DNA of 64,000 nucleotides from an uncultured bacterium (GTDB lineage Bacteria > Bacillota > Negativicutes > Acidaminococcales > Acidaminococcaceae): the NCBI GenBank assembly GCA_905215645.1, contig CAJMQS010000002.1:71723-135722 (forward strand), given 5' to 3'. Below, piece after piece: positions 39,831 through 48,055 of the stretch (within the stretch, counting starts at the first letter, position 1; the number at the start of each line of letters is the position of its first letter). The notes under the pieces are model-generated. The model saw only the letters and a program-made list of their open reading frames with translations. It searched no databases and was not told the origin of the DNA. The position numbers were made by a program, and so were the translations under genes.

Positions 39831-41516
39831 TTATTCTTTTTCTTCCTTAATTCCAAACTTTCGTAAATGATATTGAAAATTCTGCCGTGACAAATGCAAT
39901 TTAGCTGCTGCCTTTGTCACATTTTTCCCACAAGCCTGGTACGTTTCCCAAAGGATACTTTTTTCATATTCATTGACAAGTTCTGTCAGCCCCTTTTCAT
40001 TTTTATTAGGAACCTCCGTAACAAGAGGTTGGGGATGTTGTTGCAACACGGAATCTTTTTTAGCATGACGAAGGAAGTAATAAGGAAAATCACTCTCATC
40101 AAGGGTCCCATCTTTAGAAAGACTCATTGCATAGCCCAGAATGTGGAAAAGTTCCCGTACATTCCCGGGCCACTGATGCTCTCTAAGCCGTTGCCAAAAT
40201 CCGGGCGTAATTTTCCGAATAGGCATTCCAGCATACTGAGGATAATTATCAATAAAGAAATGGACAAGCTCGGGCAGATCCTCCAGTCGATTCCGCAAAG
40301 GGGGGATTTCAATAATAACAGAAGCCAGGCGAAAGAACAAATCCTGCCGCATCTTTCCATTCTGGCTCATTACATATGCGTCCTCATTGGTTGAAGAAAT
40401 GACCCGGACATCAACAGGAATATACTTTGTACTGCCAATGCGCTGCAGAGTATGCTCCTGCAGAACTCTGAGCAATTTCGCCTGCATAGCAGAGCTCATT
40501 GAATTGACTTCATCCAAAAAAAGTGTTCCATGATTTGCTGCTTCAATCAGTCCGATTTGATCCGAACTTCCAGTAAAAGCCCCCTTCACTGTCCCGAAAA
40601 GCATACTCTCTATTAAAGATTCTGGAAAAGCTGCACAGTTGACAGCAATGAATTTTTCTCGGCGTCGAGAGCTGTATTGATGGATGCTCTGTGCAAATAT
40701 CTCCTTCCCGCTGCCCGTTTCTCCTTGTATTAAAATATTGATATCCCGTTCTGCCATCCGCTTTGCTAACTGGATGGTATTTTGCAAAGCTCCTGAAGAA
40801 CCAATCAAATCATCGAATGTGTAGTGGACTTCCTTGCTCACCGCAAATCGTTCCGTCATATGCCGAGTCAGGATTTCTTCTATTTGCTTCAATTCAGAAA
40901 TCTGAGATTTGACTGCGTTCATATCCTGCTCAACAGAAACAGCTCCTAGAATAGACCCATCTTCTCGGAATACAGGATATCCTTCTGTCACTGTCATCAG
41001 ATCCTTGCCCGTTGTCGATTTGTACCGATCATATCGATGATGGACGTTACTCAGATTCCTAAGGACTGTTAAAATAGCACTATAATTTGGGTCAACATGA
41101 AAAATATCCAACAAATTTTGTCCTTCGACAGATTCCTTAAGAGAGATTCCCAGAAGATGCTTGCTTGCTTTATTGAAAAATTGAATGGTTCCATCTTGGG
41201 CATATAGCTGAATCACATTGGGAGATTGATCAAGAACTGCTTCCATGAGTTTTTCCCGGACCGACTCTTGCCGAAGCAATAAACAGATTCCGTAAAATAC
41301 TTGAAAAGATATATACGAAAAGCGTCTTTCAAGCCACTGGACTTCTCCCGCTTCTGGTCGGAATACCATACTGCTCACTTCAGAAAGTTTCTGACCGATT
41401 AAATTTCTGCAAACCATTCTGATTTCCGAATTTTCTCCTAATTTACTGCCAAATTCTACTTGTCGTACAAATCCTCCTTCACTCAAAAGTAATGCGATAT
41501 CAAAAATCACCTCCAT
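39831..41516 (-). CDS. Sigma-54-dependent transcriptional activator with PAS domain
   Basis: 561 residues. N-terminal sensor region (1-95, not recognised), PAS domain (about 97-215: LDQSPNVIQLYAQDGTIQFFNKASKHLLG), AAA+ domain with Walker A GETGSGKE, the sigma-54 contact loop KGAFTGS (consensus GAFTGA) and LFLDEVNSM, then a Fis-type HTH (NVTKAAAKLHLSRQNFQYHLRKFG). It probably senses the substrate through the PAS region and drives the -24/-12 promoter next to it. Own extended -10 promoter. Confidence 0.95.
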   Translation of the reverse strand: MEVIFDIALLLSEGGFVRQVEFGSKLGENSEIRMVCRNLIGQKLSEVSSMVFRPEAGEVQWLERRFSYISFQVFYGICLLLRQESVREKLMEAVLDQSPNVIQLYAQDGTIQFFNKASKHLLGISLKESVEGQNLLDIFHVDPNYSAILTVLRNLSNVHHRYDRYKSTTGKDLMTVTEGYPVFREDGSILGAVSVEQDMNAVKSQISELKQIEEILTRHMTERFAVSKEVHYTFDDLIGSSGALQNTIQLAKRMAERDINILIQGETGSGKEIFAQSIHQYSSRRREKFIAVNCAAFPESLIESMLFGTVKGAFTGSSDQIGLIEAANHGTLFLDEVNSMSSAMQAKLLRVLQEHTLQRIGSTKYIPVDVRVISSTNEDAYVMSQNGKMRQDLFFRLASVIIEIPPLRNRLEDLPELVHFFIDNYPQYAGMPIRKITPGFWQRLREHQWPGNVRELFHILGYAMSLSKDGTLDESDFPYYFLRHAKKDSVLQQHPQPLVTEVPNKNEKGLTELVNEYEKSILWETYQACGKNVTKAAAKLHLSRQNFQYHLRKFGIKEEKE

Positions 41517-41550
41517 CGCTATTCTCCCTCCCTGCTTTTATCCTTTGCTT

Positions 41551-41559
41551 AGTATACCA
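41551..41559 (-). promoter_or_regulatory. Extended -10 promoter of the activator gene
   Basis: TGG-TATACT on the minus strand, 35 bases before the activator start. The rest of 41560-41725 is AT-rich; no other gene is seen there. Confidence 0.5.
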
Positions 41560-41725
41560 TGGAATTCCGCAATGAAAAAAGCTGTATTCTATTACGGCAT
41601 TCTCCAGTAGCAATGAATCCCCCTTTGTTCATCTTTTTTTCTCTTTTCTGCCCCACTTTTTCTTCAACTTCGTCTTATGATGTATACTCAGTATTGTATG
41701 CATCAAAGAAAGGCAGGAAAAAGGA

Positions 41726-42667
41726 ATGCGATTCCTTTGGAACTTCATCAAATACTTGGTTCTCCTGACCCTGCTGCTGCTTTTTGGAGCAGGTGTCTAT
41801 GCTGGGAATACGGCTTACCAGCAATTGTTCACCCAGCCCTGGGACAAACTGCTGGCCATCGAAAATCATCGGAACGATCTGGATACCATCCATGGCCTGG
41901 AACGGAAATACGGCTGGGAGCGGGTACAGGTCCATTCCAAAGACGGGACACGGCTCCAGGGCACTTATATCGAAAATCCAGCAGGAGGCCATGATACCGT
42001 CATCCTACTCCATGGGCTGTATCAGAACCGGACCATGTGCGTCCCTTATGCCCGGGTCTATCTGGAGAAAGGCTATAATGTACTGATGCCGGATATCCGG
42101 GGCCACGGGGAAAGCAGCGGCAGCACCAATGACTGGGGCATCCACGATGTGGAAGATATGGACAGCTGGGTAGCCCTGCTCCGTCAGAAAGACCCCAAGG
42201 CGTCCATCGGTTTCCACGGGATCTCTTTAGGCGCCGCCATGAGCTTGATCTACGCGGGGAGCCCCCAGGGCCGGGAAATGAAATTCTATGTAGCGGACAG
42301 TTCCTATGGCAATGTGTTGGAACTGGGACAGGAAAAGCTCATGAATTATACGGATGACCAGCGGCTGCTGCTGGGGATGGAAGTCCTGGACCCCTTCTTC
42401 CAAGCTTCTTTGTACTATCATACCCGGAAGACCCTCCGGGATGTGGATCCGGCTTCCTGTGTCCAGCGGATGACCACACCGGTCCTGTTCCTCCATGGAG
42501 ATGTGGACCGGCTGATTCCGCCCCACATTGCAGAAAACCTCCTGAACCGCTGCACCAGTGCCAACAAGAAACTGATCTATTTCGAAGGCTCCGGCCACGC
42601 CAATGAAATCATGGACAATCCCAGAGGATATGCCCGAGCTGTAGGAGAATTTTTGGAGAGCCTGTAA
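41726..42667 (+). CDS. Alpha/beta hydrolase, membrane-anchored or exported
   Basis: 313 residues. N-terminal hydrophobic segment (FIKYLVLLTLLLLFGAGVYAG), then an alpha/beta-hydrolase fold: oxyanion region LLHGLYQNR, MPDIRGHGESSG, nucleophile Ser in FHGISLGAA, Asp in LHGDVDRLIP and His in GSGHANEIM. Resembles the serine-peptidase S9/lysophospholipase-like group. First GC-rich gene right of the AT-rich region. Confidence 0.87.
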   Translation: MRFLWNFIKYLVLLTLLLLFGAGVYAGNTAYQQLFTQPWDKLLAIENHRNDLDTIHGLERKYGWERVQVHSKDGTRLQGTYIENPAGGHDTVILLHGLYQNRTMCVPYARVYLEKGYNVLMPDIRGHGESSGSTNDWGIHDVEDMDSWVALLRQKDPKASIGFHGISLGAAMSLIYAGSPQGREMKFYVADSSYGNVLELGQEKLMNYTDDQRLLLGMEVLDPFFQASLYYHTRKTLRDVDPASCVQRMTTPVLFLHGDVDRLIPPHIAENLLNRCTSANKKLIYFEGSGHANEIMDNPRGYARAVGEFLESL

Positions 42668-42674
42668 GACAAGA

Positions 42675-42705
42675 GGGGGTGTTGCACGCAACGTGCAACA
42701 CCCCC
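42675..42705 (+). terminator. Terminator-like hairpin after the hydrolase gene
   Basis: GGGGGTGTTGCACG/CGTGCAACACCCCC with a three-base loop. No T-run follows, so it may stabilise the message end rather than terminate. Confidence 0.55.
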
Positions 42706-42730
42706 GGTCTCATGAGCCGCATAGCGGCTC

Positions 42731-42919
42731 GGTCTCGGGTCTCGAGCCGAATGAGAAATTTGCAAGCAAATTTTTTGAATGTACAAACCCTAATCTGCTA
42801 ACGATAAGATATTCGTTTCTATATCCAGCACGATACTGGTTCTACACCTTCAAAAGAACCTGGCCATGGGGACAGGTTCTATCCAACGGCTCGAGACTCA
42901 CGACTCGAGACCCGAGACC
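42731..42919. repeat. 189-base element bounded by inverted heptad repeats
   Basis: GGTCTCGGGTCTCGAG at the left is matched perfectly by CTCGAGACCCGAGACC at the right (42904-42919). The right arm is part of a 7-base-period array from 42890 (CTCGAGA and variants). Inside are two hairpins, AATTTGC/GCAAATT followed by TTTT near 42757-42772, and AGAACCTG/CAGGTTCT near 42856-42880. There is no open frame of note. Together with its flanks it fills 42668-42955, otherwise empty. It resembles a small non-coding mobile or structured RNA element. Confidence 0.5.
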
Positions 42920-42921
42920 TC

Positions 42922-42950
42922 AAAAAGAGGCTGTTGCGCATGCAACAGCC
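42922..42950 (-). terminator. Terminator of the AEC-SDR-GNAT cluster
   Basis: GGCTGTTGC/GCAACAGCC stem with a run of five T on the minus strand, just after the AEC transporter gene. Confidence 0.75.
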
Positions 42951-42955
42951 CCCTT

Positions 42956-43876
42956 TCACGGTTCTGGCAGCACGGCGCACCAGAACAGGATGGTGAACAT
43001 GCTGAGCAGGGTGGACAGGACCGTCAGCTTGGTGGCAAAAGGAGCATCACTGCCGTACCGGGCGGCAAAGATGGCCGTGGTGGCTCCTGCCGGCATCCCT
43101 GTCATCAATACAGCGATCCCGGTGGCCACCGCATCCAGCCCCAAGACGGCACTGACGCCCCAGGCCAGCGCCGGCAGCAGGAGCAGGCGCAGGATGCTGT
43201 ACAGGATGCTGTCCCGGTTGAAAATGGTCCAAAGCGGCACATCTGCCAGGATGGTCCCTACGATAAACATGGTAATGGCTGCATTGCAGCTGCCGATGTA
43301 CCGGATGGTCATGTCGATGAAAGCCGGGGGACGCCACTGGGTCAGGATCAGCAAGATCCCGATGTACACGGCAATCAGGCAGGGGTGGGTCAGGACCTTT
43401 TTCAGCACTTCCTTCCGGCTTTCCTGCCGGGCCATGAAATAGCTGGTCCCCACCGACCACATGACCATCCGCAGCGGGATCAGGAACACAGAAGCATAAA
43501 AGAGTCCCAGATCGCCATAGACGCCCTCTGCCACTGGATACCCCAAAAATCCGCTGTTGGATACCAGCGTTCCATACTGGAGCACTTTTTTCTGGGTATC
43601 CGGATACCGGTTGAAGAGAAAATGGTTCATGCCCATAAAGATCACCTGGAGCATGGCCCCCGCCGCCAAGATCCGTCCGCAGGTCAGGAAGATATTCCCT
43701 TCAAAAGGCATCAGACAAGATTTGAGGATGTTGCAGGGAATGATCACATTGACGCAGACGTCTGTGAGACAGCGTTTCCCCGGTTCATCCACGATATTCT
43801 TTTTCCGCAGGAAAAGCCCTGTCAGGAGCAGCAGGAGCAGGGAAAGCTGCAGATTCCCCAAGCGCAGGATATCCAT
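42956..43876 (-). CDS. Auxin efflux carrier (AEC)-family transporter
   Basis: 306 residues from ATG at 43876 (AGGAGG 7 bases upstream). Ten membrane helices; VCVNVIIPCNILKSC and LVSNSGFLGYPVAEGVYG in the first half, LMTGMPAGATTAIFAARYG in the second are typical. Family members export or exchange organic acids such as malate. Last gene of a three-gene minus-strand cluster. Confidence 0.88.
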   Translation of the reverse strand: MDILRLGNLQLSLLLLLLTGLFLRKKNIVDEPGKRCLTDVCVNVIIPCNILKSCLMPFEGNIFLTCGRILAAGAMLQVIFMGMNHFLFNRYPDTQKKVLQYGTLVSNSGFLGYPVAEGVYGDLGLFYASVFLIPLRMVMWSVGTSYFMARQESRKEVLKKVLTHPCLIAVYIGILLILTQWRPPAFIDMTIRYIGSCNAAITMFIVGTILADVPLWTIFNRDSILYSILRLLLLPALAWGVSAVLGLDAVATGIAVLMTGMPAGATTAIFAARYGSDAPFATKLTVLSTLLSMFTILFWCAVLPEP

Positions 43877-43887
43877 GTCACCGCCTC

Positions 43888-44718
43888 CTAAACCAATTTT
43901 TTCATCACCCACCGGGCTGCCAGATCATAGAGCCCTGTGGGCAGAAGGGTATGGAGTGCCAACAGCAGGTAGGCATCCTTGCCGCACAGATAGCGGGCCT
44001 GGGGCTGGGCTGCATTCACCGTCAGGAAGATGGTCTTGGCCACATCTGCCGGACTGGTAAGCCATTTTTTGTCATAGAGCCGGTGGATCCCCCGGGCAGC
44101 CTGTTCCGCCAGTCTGGCATAGGGTCCCCGCCGGGCAGAAGCCGCCAGATGATCCGCTGCGATATGGCCCCAGGGTGTCCGGACCAGACCCGGTTCCACG
44201 ATGCTCACCCAGATGCCTTGGCCGGCCGTTTCCATCCGCAGGGCGTCGCTCAAGGCTTCCAGCGCATATTTGCTGGCATGGTACCAGCCTCCGAAAGGTC
44301 CGGTCAGCCTGCCTGCAATGGAAGAGATCATGATCACCCGGCCCCGGTGCTGCCTGCGGAAAAGAGGAAGCACCATCTGGGTCAGCCGGATGGCTCCAAA
44401 TACATTCACATCCAGCTGCCGCTGGGCTTCTGTAAGAGGGACATCTTCCACCGCTCCATAGGATCCGTACCCCGCATTGTTAATCAGGATATCCAGTGTC
44501 CCCTGCTGGTTCAGGATCTGCTGCAGGGCATTCTGACAGGAATATTCCTTGGTTACATCCAACACGAGAGGAATCACTCCATATTTAGATAACTCCTGGA
44601 GCTTTTCCAGCCGACGGGCAGCTCCATAGACTACGTGGCCGGTTTTGGCCAGAAGGATGGCCGTCTCCCGGCCGATTCCGCTGCTGGCTCCCGTTACCAG
44701 CACCACTTGCTGTTCCAT
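43888..44718 (-). CDS. Short-chain dehydrogenase/reductase
   Basis: 276 residues. Classical SDR: TGASSGIGRETAILL (coenzyme site), INNAGYGSYG, Ser in MISSIAGRL, catalytic YHASKYALEA. NAD(P) preference not certain; Arg after the glycine motif (GAARRLEK) hints at NADPH. Substrate unknown. Between the GNAT and AEC genes with short gaps. Confidence 0.9.
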   Translation of the reverse strand: MEQQVVLVTGASSGIGRETAILLAKTGHVVYGAARRLEKLQELSKYGVIPLVLDVTKEYSCQNALQQILNQQGTLDILINNAGYGSYGAVEDVPLTEAQRQLDVNVFGAIRLTQMVLPLFRRQHRGRVIMISSIAGRLTGPFGGWYHASKYALEALSDALRMETAGQGIWVSIVEPGLVRTPWGHIAADHLAASARRGPYARLAEQAARGIHRLYDKKWLTSPADVAKTIFLTVNAAQPQARYLCGKDAYLLLALHTLLPTGLYDLAARWVMKKLV

Positions 44719-44731
44719 ACCGTCCCCTCCT

Positions 44732-45307
44732 CTACTTTTCTTTCCGTACTTCCGGATACGGCCGGATGGCCGGCTGATCCTTTCCGTGAGGGGCCAGGTT
44801 CTTTCCCATCCAGATCATATGGTACCAGCGATTGAACTTATACCCACAGTTCTTGAAGATGCCCACCGGTTCAAATCCCAAATGGGCGTGGAACTGAGCG
44901 CTGTTGAAATCCAGGTATTCGTCCGGCTGTTCCGGGTAGCCGATACAGGCATACACATCCAAGATGCCCATTGTCCGGAGCGCTTCCAGCAGTGCATGAT
45001 AAAGCTGTTTCCCCACACCCTTTTTCCGCAGGGTACGGTCCACATAGATGCTCAGTTCTGCCGACCAGTCATACGCCGGCCGCCCCACAAAAGGTCCTGC
45101 ATACGCATAGCCAAGGACGCGGCCATCCTGTAACGCCACAAAATAAGGATAGCGTTCCTTCGTATGGGAAATGCGCCGACAAAATTCTTCTACACTGGGA
45201 ACCTGGTATTCAAAGGTAATCACCGTGGATTCCACATAGGGCGCATAGATGGCGCGGATGGCAGCCGCATCGCTGCAGACAGCTTCCCGGATGATCATAT
45301 CTTGCAT
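44732..45307 (-). CDS. GNAT-family N-acetyltransferase, phosphinothricin-acetyltransferase type
   Basis: 191 residues. IREAVCSDAAAIRAIYAPYVESTVITFEYQVPS and AELSIYVDRTLRKKGVGKQLYHALLE (acetyl-CoA loop) are typical of the PAT/MnaT branch, which acetylates amino-group compounds such as phosphinothricin or methionine sulfone. GGGGGG 6 bases before the ATG. First gene of the cluster ending in the AEC transporter. Confidence 0.85.
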   Translation of the reverse strand: MQDMIIREAVCSDAAAIRAIYAPYVESTVITFEYQVPSVEEFCRRISHTKERYPYFVALQDGRVLGYAYAGPFVGRPAYDWSAELSIYVDRTLRKKGVGKQLYHALLEALRTMGILDVYACIGYPEQPDEYLDFNSAQFHAHLGFEPVGIFKNCGYKFNRWYHMIWMGKNLAPHGKDQPAIRPYPEVRKEK

Positions 45308-45498
45308 GGGTATCCCCCCCTGTTTCTATCGTTGATGGTTTTATTATAGGACATTTCCCGGACAGGGCGCAAATTTTTCCCATTCTAGGGCCCATTCTTG
45401 ACGCAATCTCCCTCTTTGGACTGGCTTTCTTTCAAAAAATAAGTTATGATGGAAGAAAGGATACAGAAAGTTCAGGTTTCTAAGGGGAGGTCTTTGCA

Positions 45499-46329
45499 TT
45501 GATCAGTCATATCGCTGCCATTTCATTCAGTCCCACCGGCCAGACCGAAAAACTGGTCCGTTCTTTCAGCCAACAGTTGGCCCAACGCTTCGAGCAAGAA
45601 GGCGTGACCCAGTCTTTCCATTCTTTCACGCTGCCCCAGGACCAGGATGCCCTGCAGTTTTTCGGGCCCAACACCCTGGTGATTTTTGGTATGCCCACCT
45701 ATGCAGGACGTATTCCCAACAAGGCCCTGCCTTTCGTACAGAAGCTGTTTTCCGGGGATTCCAAGGAGCGGACCCCGGCCGTAGCGCTGGTCACTTTTGG
45801 CAACCGGAATTATGACAGCTCTCTCACTGAACTCCGGGATGAACTGGAAAAAAAGGACTTCCGGGTGTTTGCCGCCGGTGCCTTTGCCGCGCCCCATGCC
45901 TTTGCCGCCATCGGGAAGGAACATCCCACCCAAGCGGATAAAGAAAAATTCCAGCAGCTGCTGGACCGGGTGGAAGAACGGCTCCGGAGCGGAGAGCCTC
46001 TGGAAAGAGTGAGTATCAACGGGGATGCTCCCGTGGCTCCCTACTACATCCCCCTGGGGGAAGACGGGCAGCCTGCCAAGTTCCTGAAAGCCAAGCCTCA
46101 AACGGACCTGGACAAATGCGACCATTGCGGAAAATGCGCCGCCGTATGTCCTATGGGGTCCATCGATCCGAAAAATACCGATGAAGTCCCCGGCATCTGC
46201 ATCAAATGCCAGGCCTGCATCAAATATTGCCCCAAAGGAGCCAAGTATTTCGATGATCCCCGTTTCCTGTCCCACAAAGCCATGTTGGAAAAGAATTACC
46301 AGCGGACGGCAGAATCAGAGATATTTTAA
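45499..46329 (+). CDS. Flavodoxin plus 2x[4Fe-4S] ferredoxin fusion (EFR1 family)
   Basis: 276 residues. N-terminal flavodoxin-like domain (FSPTGQTEKLVRSF, GMPTYAGRIPNKALPFV, TFGNRNYDSSL), C-terminal two-cluster ferredoxin (CDHCGKCAAVCPMG; CIKCQACIKYCPKG). A soluble low-potential electron carrier of anaerobes. TTG start with GGAGG 8 bases upstream. Monocistronic, facing the nitroreductase. Confidence 0.9.
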   Translation: MISHIAAISFSPTGQTEKLVRSFSQQLAQRFEQEGVTQSFHSFTLPQDQDALQFFGPNTLVIFGMPTYAGRIPNKALPFVQKLFSGDSKERTPAVALVTFGNRNYDSSLTELRDELEKKDFRVFAAGAFAAPHAFAAIGKEHPTQADKEKFQQLLDRVEERLRSGEPLERVSINGDAPVAPYYIPLGEDGQPAKFLKAKPQTDLDKCDHCGKCAAVCPMGSIDPKNTDEVPGICIKCQACIKYCPKGAKYFDDPRFLSHKAMLEKNYQRTAESEIF

Positions 46330-46372
46330 AAGGAAGTGGCTGTTGCACAAAACGCGCAACAGCCACTTCCTT
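46330..46372. terminator. Hairpin between convergent EFR1 and nitroreductase genes
   Basis: AAGGAAGTGGCTGTTGC pairs perfectly with GCAACAGCCACTTCCTT (17 pairs). The minus strand continues into TTTTAAAA. It shares the GGCTGTTGC core with the hairpin at 42922. Confidence 0.75.
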
Positions 46373-46901
46373 ACTTCATCCAATACACCCGATGTTCCTT
46401 CCGCAGGGGAGCGATGGGGATATCTCCTTCCACATATCCCACCACGCAGTGGCCAATGCCTTCGTACTCGCCAGTGACACCCAGAGTCTTCAGCAGAGCC
46501 TTGCCTTCCGGCCGTTCGAATTCTTCCTTGGCCCGGTGGATCCAGCAGCTGCCCAGCCCCAGGGAATGGGCTGCCAGCATCAGGTTCCCCATGACCAAAG
46601 AACCATCGTACACCGCTGTAGGTCTGGTCTTATCTGCCAGGACGATGAGCACCGCCGGTGCTCCATAGAAAGGATCGAAATCCGGATCCCAGCCTCCGAT
46701 TTCACAGTTCAGCTTGCTCAGCCGCTTCACCATGGCCGGATTGGTGATGGCCAAGATGATGGTATCCTGAGTGCCTTTTCCGCTGGGGGCATAGAGCCCA
46801 GCCTTGATGATTTCCTTCAGGTCCGCTTCCGGCACCGGATCCGGTTTGAAGCTGCGGATGCTCCGGCGCAGCTGCATGGCTTCCAGTACTTCATTGTTCA
46901 T
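46371..46901 (-). CDS. Nitroreductase-family flavoprotein
   Basis: 176 residues from ATG at 46901 (GGAG 8-9 bases upstream). RRSIRSFKPDPVPEADLKEIIKAGLYAPSGKG binds FMN; LMLAAHSLGLGSCWIHRA and GYVEGDIPIAPLRK complete the family pattern. NAD(P)H-dependent reduction of nitro or other compounds; natural substrate unknown. Confidence 0.88.
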   Translation of the reverse strand: MNNEVLEAMQLRRSIRSFKPDPVPEADLKEIIKAGLYAPSGKGTQDTIILAITNPAMVKRLSKLNCEIGGWDPDFDPFYGAPAVLIVLADKTRPTAVYDGSLVMGNLMLAAHSLGLGSCWIHRAKEEFERPEGKALLKTLGVTGEYEGIGHCVVGYVEGDIPIAPLRKEHRVYWMK

Positions 46902-46996
46902 GATATCCTCTCCTTTACTGATCTGTTCTGCTGTCATGATACCATACCTATTGTTCCTTGGCGCCTTTCTTCCCGAAAAGTTCAAAACTTTTTCCT

Positions 46997-47025
46997 TTGA
47001 CAATCTTCTCTGAATGTGACATGCT
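46997..47025 (+). promoter_or_regulatory. Promoter of the exported-protein gene
   Basis: Perfect TTGACA, 17 bases, CATGCT with an upstream TG. Confidence 0.5.
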
Positions 47026-47079
47026 AAGAAGATAGGATAGGGAACAAACAGATGTTGATCTGAAAAGGAGGCAATTTTT

Positions 47080-47991
47080 ATGGCATTGTTAGCAAAAATC
47101 CGTGCGGCTGGTCTCTCCCTGCTGCTGGTCCTGTCCGCCGGTTCTCTGGTCCAGGCGGCTGCCCCGGTGGACAAAGCCGTGGTGAAGGATATGGTCCGCT
47201 CTCAGAGCATCATGGCCAAAGAAAAATATGTCCAATATGAGATGAAGGGCACCCTGTTCAGCCCCATCGGGGTAGGGAACCTGATCCTCACCGGAAATGC
47301 GGTGGAAGAAACGGACAAAAAATCCACCCGGATGGAAAAACTCAGCGGCGATCTCCATGGGTCCGGAGAACTGACTCTGCTCACCGGCCAGCAGACCATG
47401 AGCCAGCCCATCGATGCTTATTTCTTTGCAGAAAAGGGCCAGCTGACCCAGTACGTCAACAGCGGCAAAGGCTGGGCCAAGGCAGTCCGTCCCTACACCC
47501 TGCCTCTGCTGCCCAACCCGGACAGCAAAAAAGCTGAAAAGGAACTGCTGACGTACCTGTCTTCCGCTAAGGTGGCCAAGGACACCAGCCGGGAAAAGAC
47601 CCTGGAAATCACCCTGGATGGCCAGAAGCTGGCCAACAAAATGGCCCAGGATCCGGAATTCAAAAAGCAGAAGGATGCCGAACGGATCCAAGCCCTGGTG
47701 GCCCAGGTGAAGGACGTCCCCTACACGGTGGTATTGGATAAAAAGACCTACCGGGTGAAACGACTGGGCATGGATCTGACTCCAGTGCTCCAGACCACCG
47801 GCGGCTACTTCCTGGATGCTGCTGCCAAGGCCAAGAAGATCACGCCGGAACAGCAGCAGATGTTCACCAGTCTGCTGGGCAGTTCCACCCTGGTGTTCGC
47901 CTTCCAGTTCGACTACCAGCAAGGCAAAGAAGTGACCCTGCCGGCGGCGGTGGAAAAGGCAGCAGCTGACAGTCAGAAGTCGGAAGCCTGA
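47080..47991 (+). CDS. Exported protein of unknown function
   Basis: 303 residues with signal peptide (RAAGLSLLLVLSAGSLVQAA). No lipobox Cys. The mature part is rich in beta-prone and amphipathic stretches (VQYEMKGTLFSPIGVGNLILTGNAVEETDKKSTRME; VPYTVVLDKKTYRVKRLGMDL), which recalls LolA/LppX-type lipid-binding folds, but this is a weak impression. The tail DSQKSEA is encoded by a heptad array. AAGGAGG before the ATG. Confidence 0.75.
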   Translation: MALLAKIRAAGLSLLLVLSAGSLVQAAAPVDKAVVKDMVRSQSIMAKEKYVQYEMKGTLFSPIGVGNLILTGNAVEETDKKSTRMEKLSGDLHGSGELTLLTGQQTMSQPIDAYFFAEKGQLTQYVNSGKGWAKAVRPYTLPLLPNPDSKKAEKELLTYLSSAKVAKDTSREKTLEITLDGQKLANKMAQDPEFKKQKDAERIQALVAQVKDVPYTVVLDKKTYRVKRLGMDLTPVLQTTGGYFLDAAAKAKKITPEQQQMFTSLLGSSTLVFAFQFDYQQGKEVTLPAAVEKAAADSQKSEA

Positions 47992-48003
47992 AGTCGGGAG
48001 CCT
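47976..48003. repeat. Heptad array across a stop codon
   Basis: Two nearly identical 14-base units, each two heptads (GAAGTCG plus GAAGCCT or GGAGCCT), covering the last codons and stop of the exported-protein gene. Confidence 0.6.
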
Positions 48004-48010
48004 TAAGATA

Positions 48011-48050
48011 GGGGCTGTGAAAAAATGAGAAATCATTTTTTCACAGCCCC
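48011..48050. terminator. Bidirectional terminator
   Basis: Perfect 18-pair stem (GGGGCTGTGAAAAAATGA / its complement) with a GAAA loop, between the exported-protein gene and the convergent repressor gene. Confidence 0.85.
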
Positions 48051-48055
48051 TTCTT

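Noticed and set aside
31600..41700. Integrative element carrying the lyase operon
   Set aside because: No integrase, transposase, tRNA target or flanking direct repeat is seen; only base composition suggests transfer.
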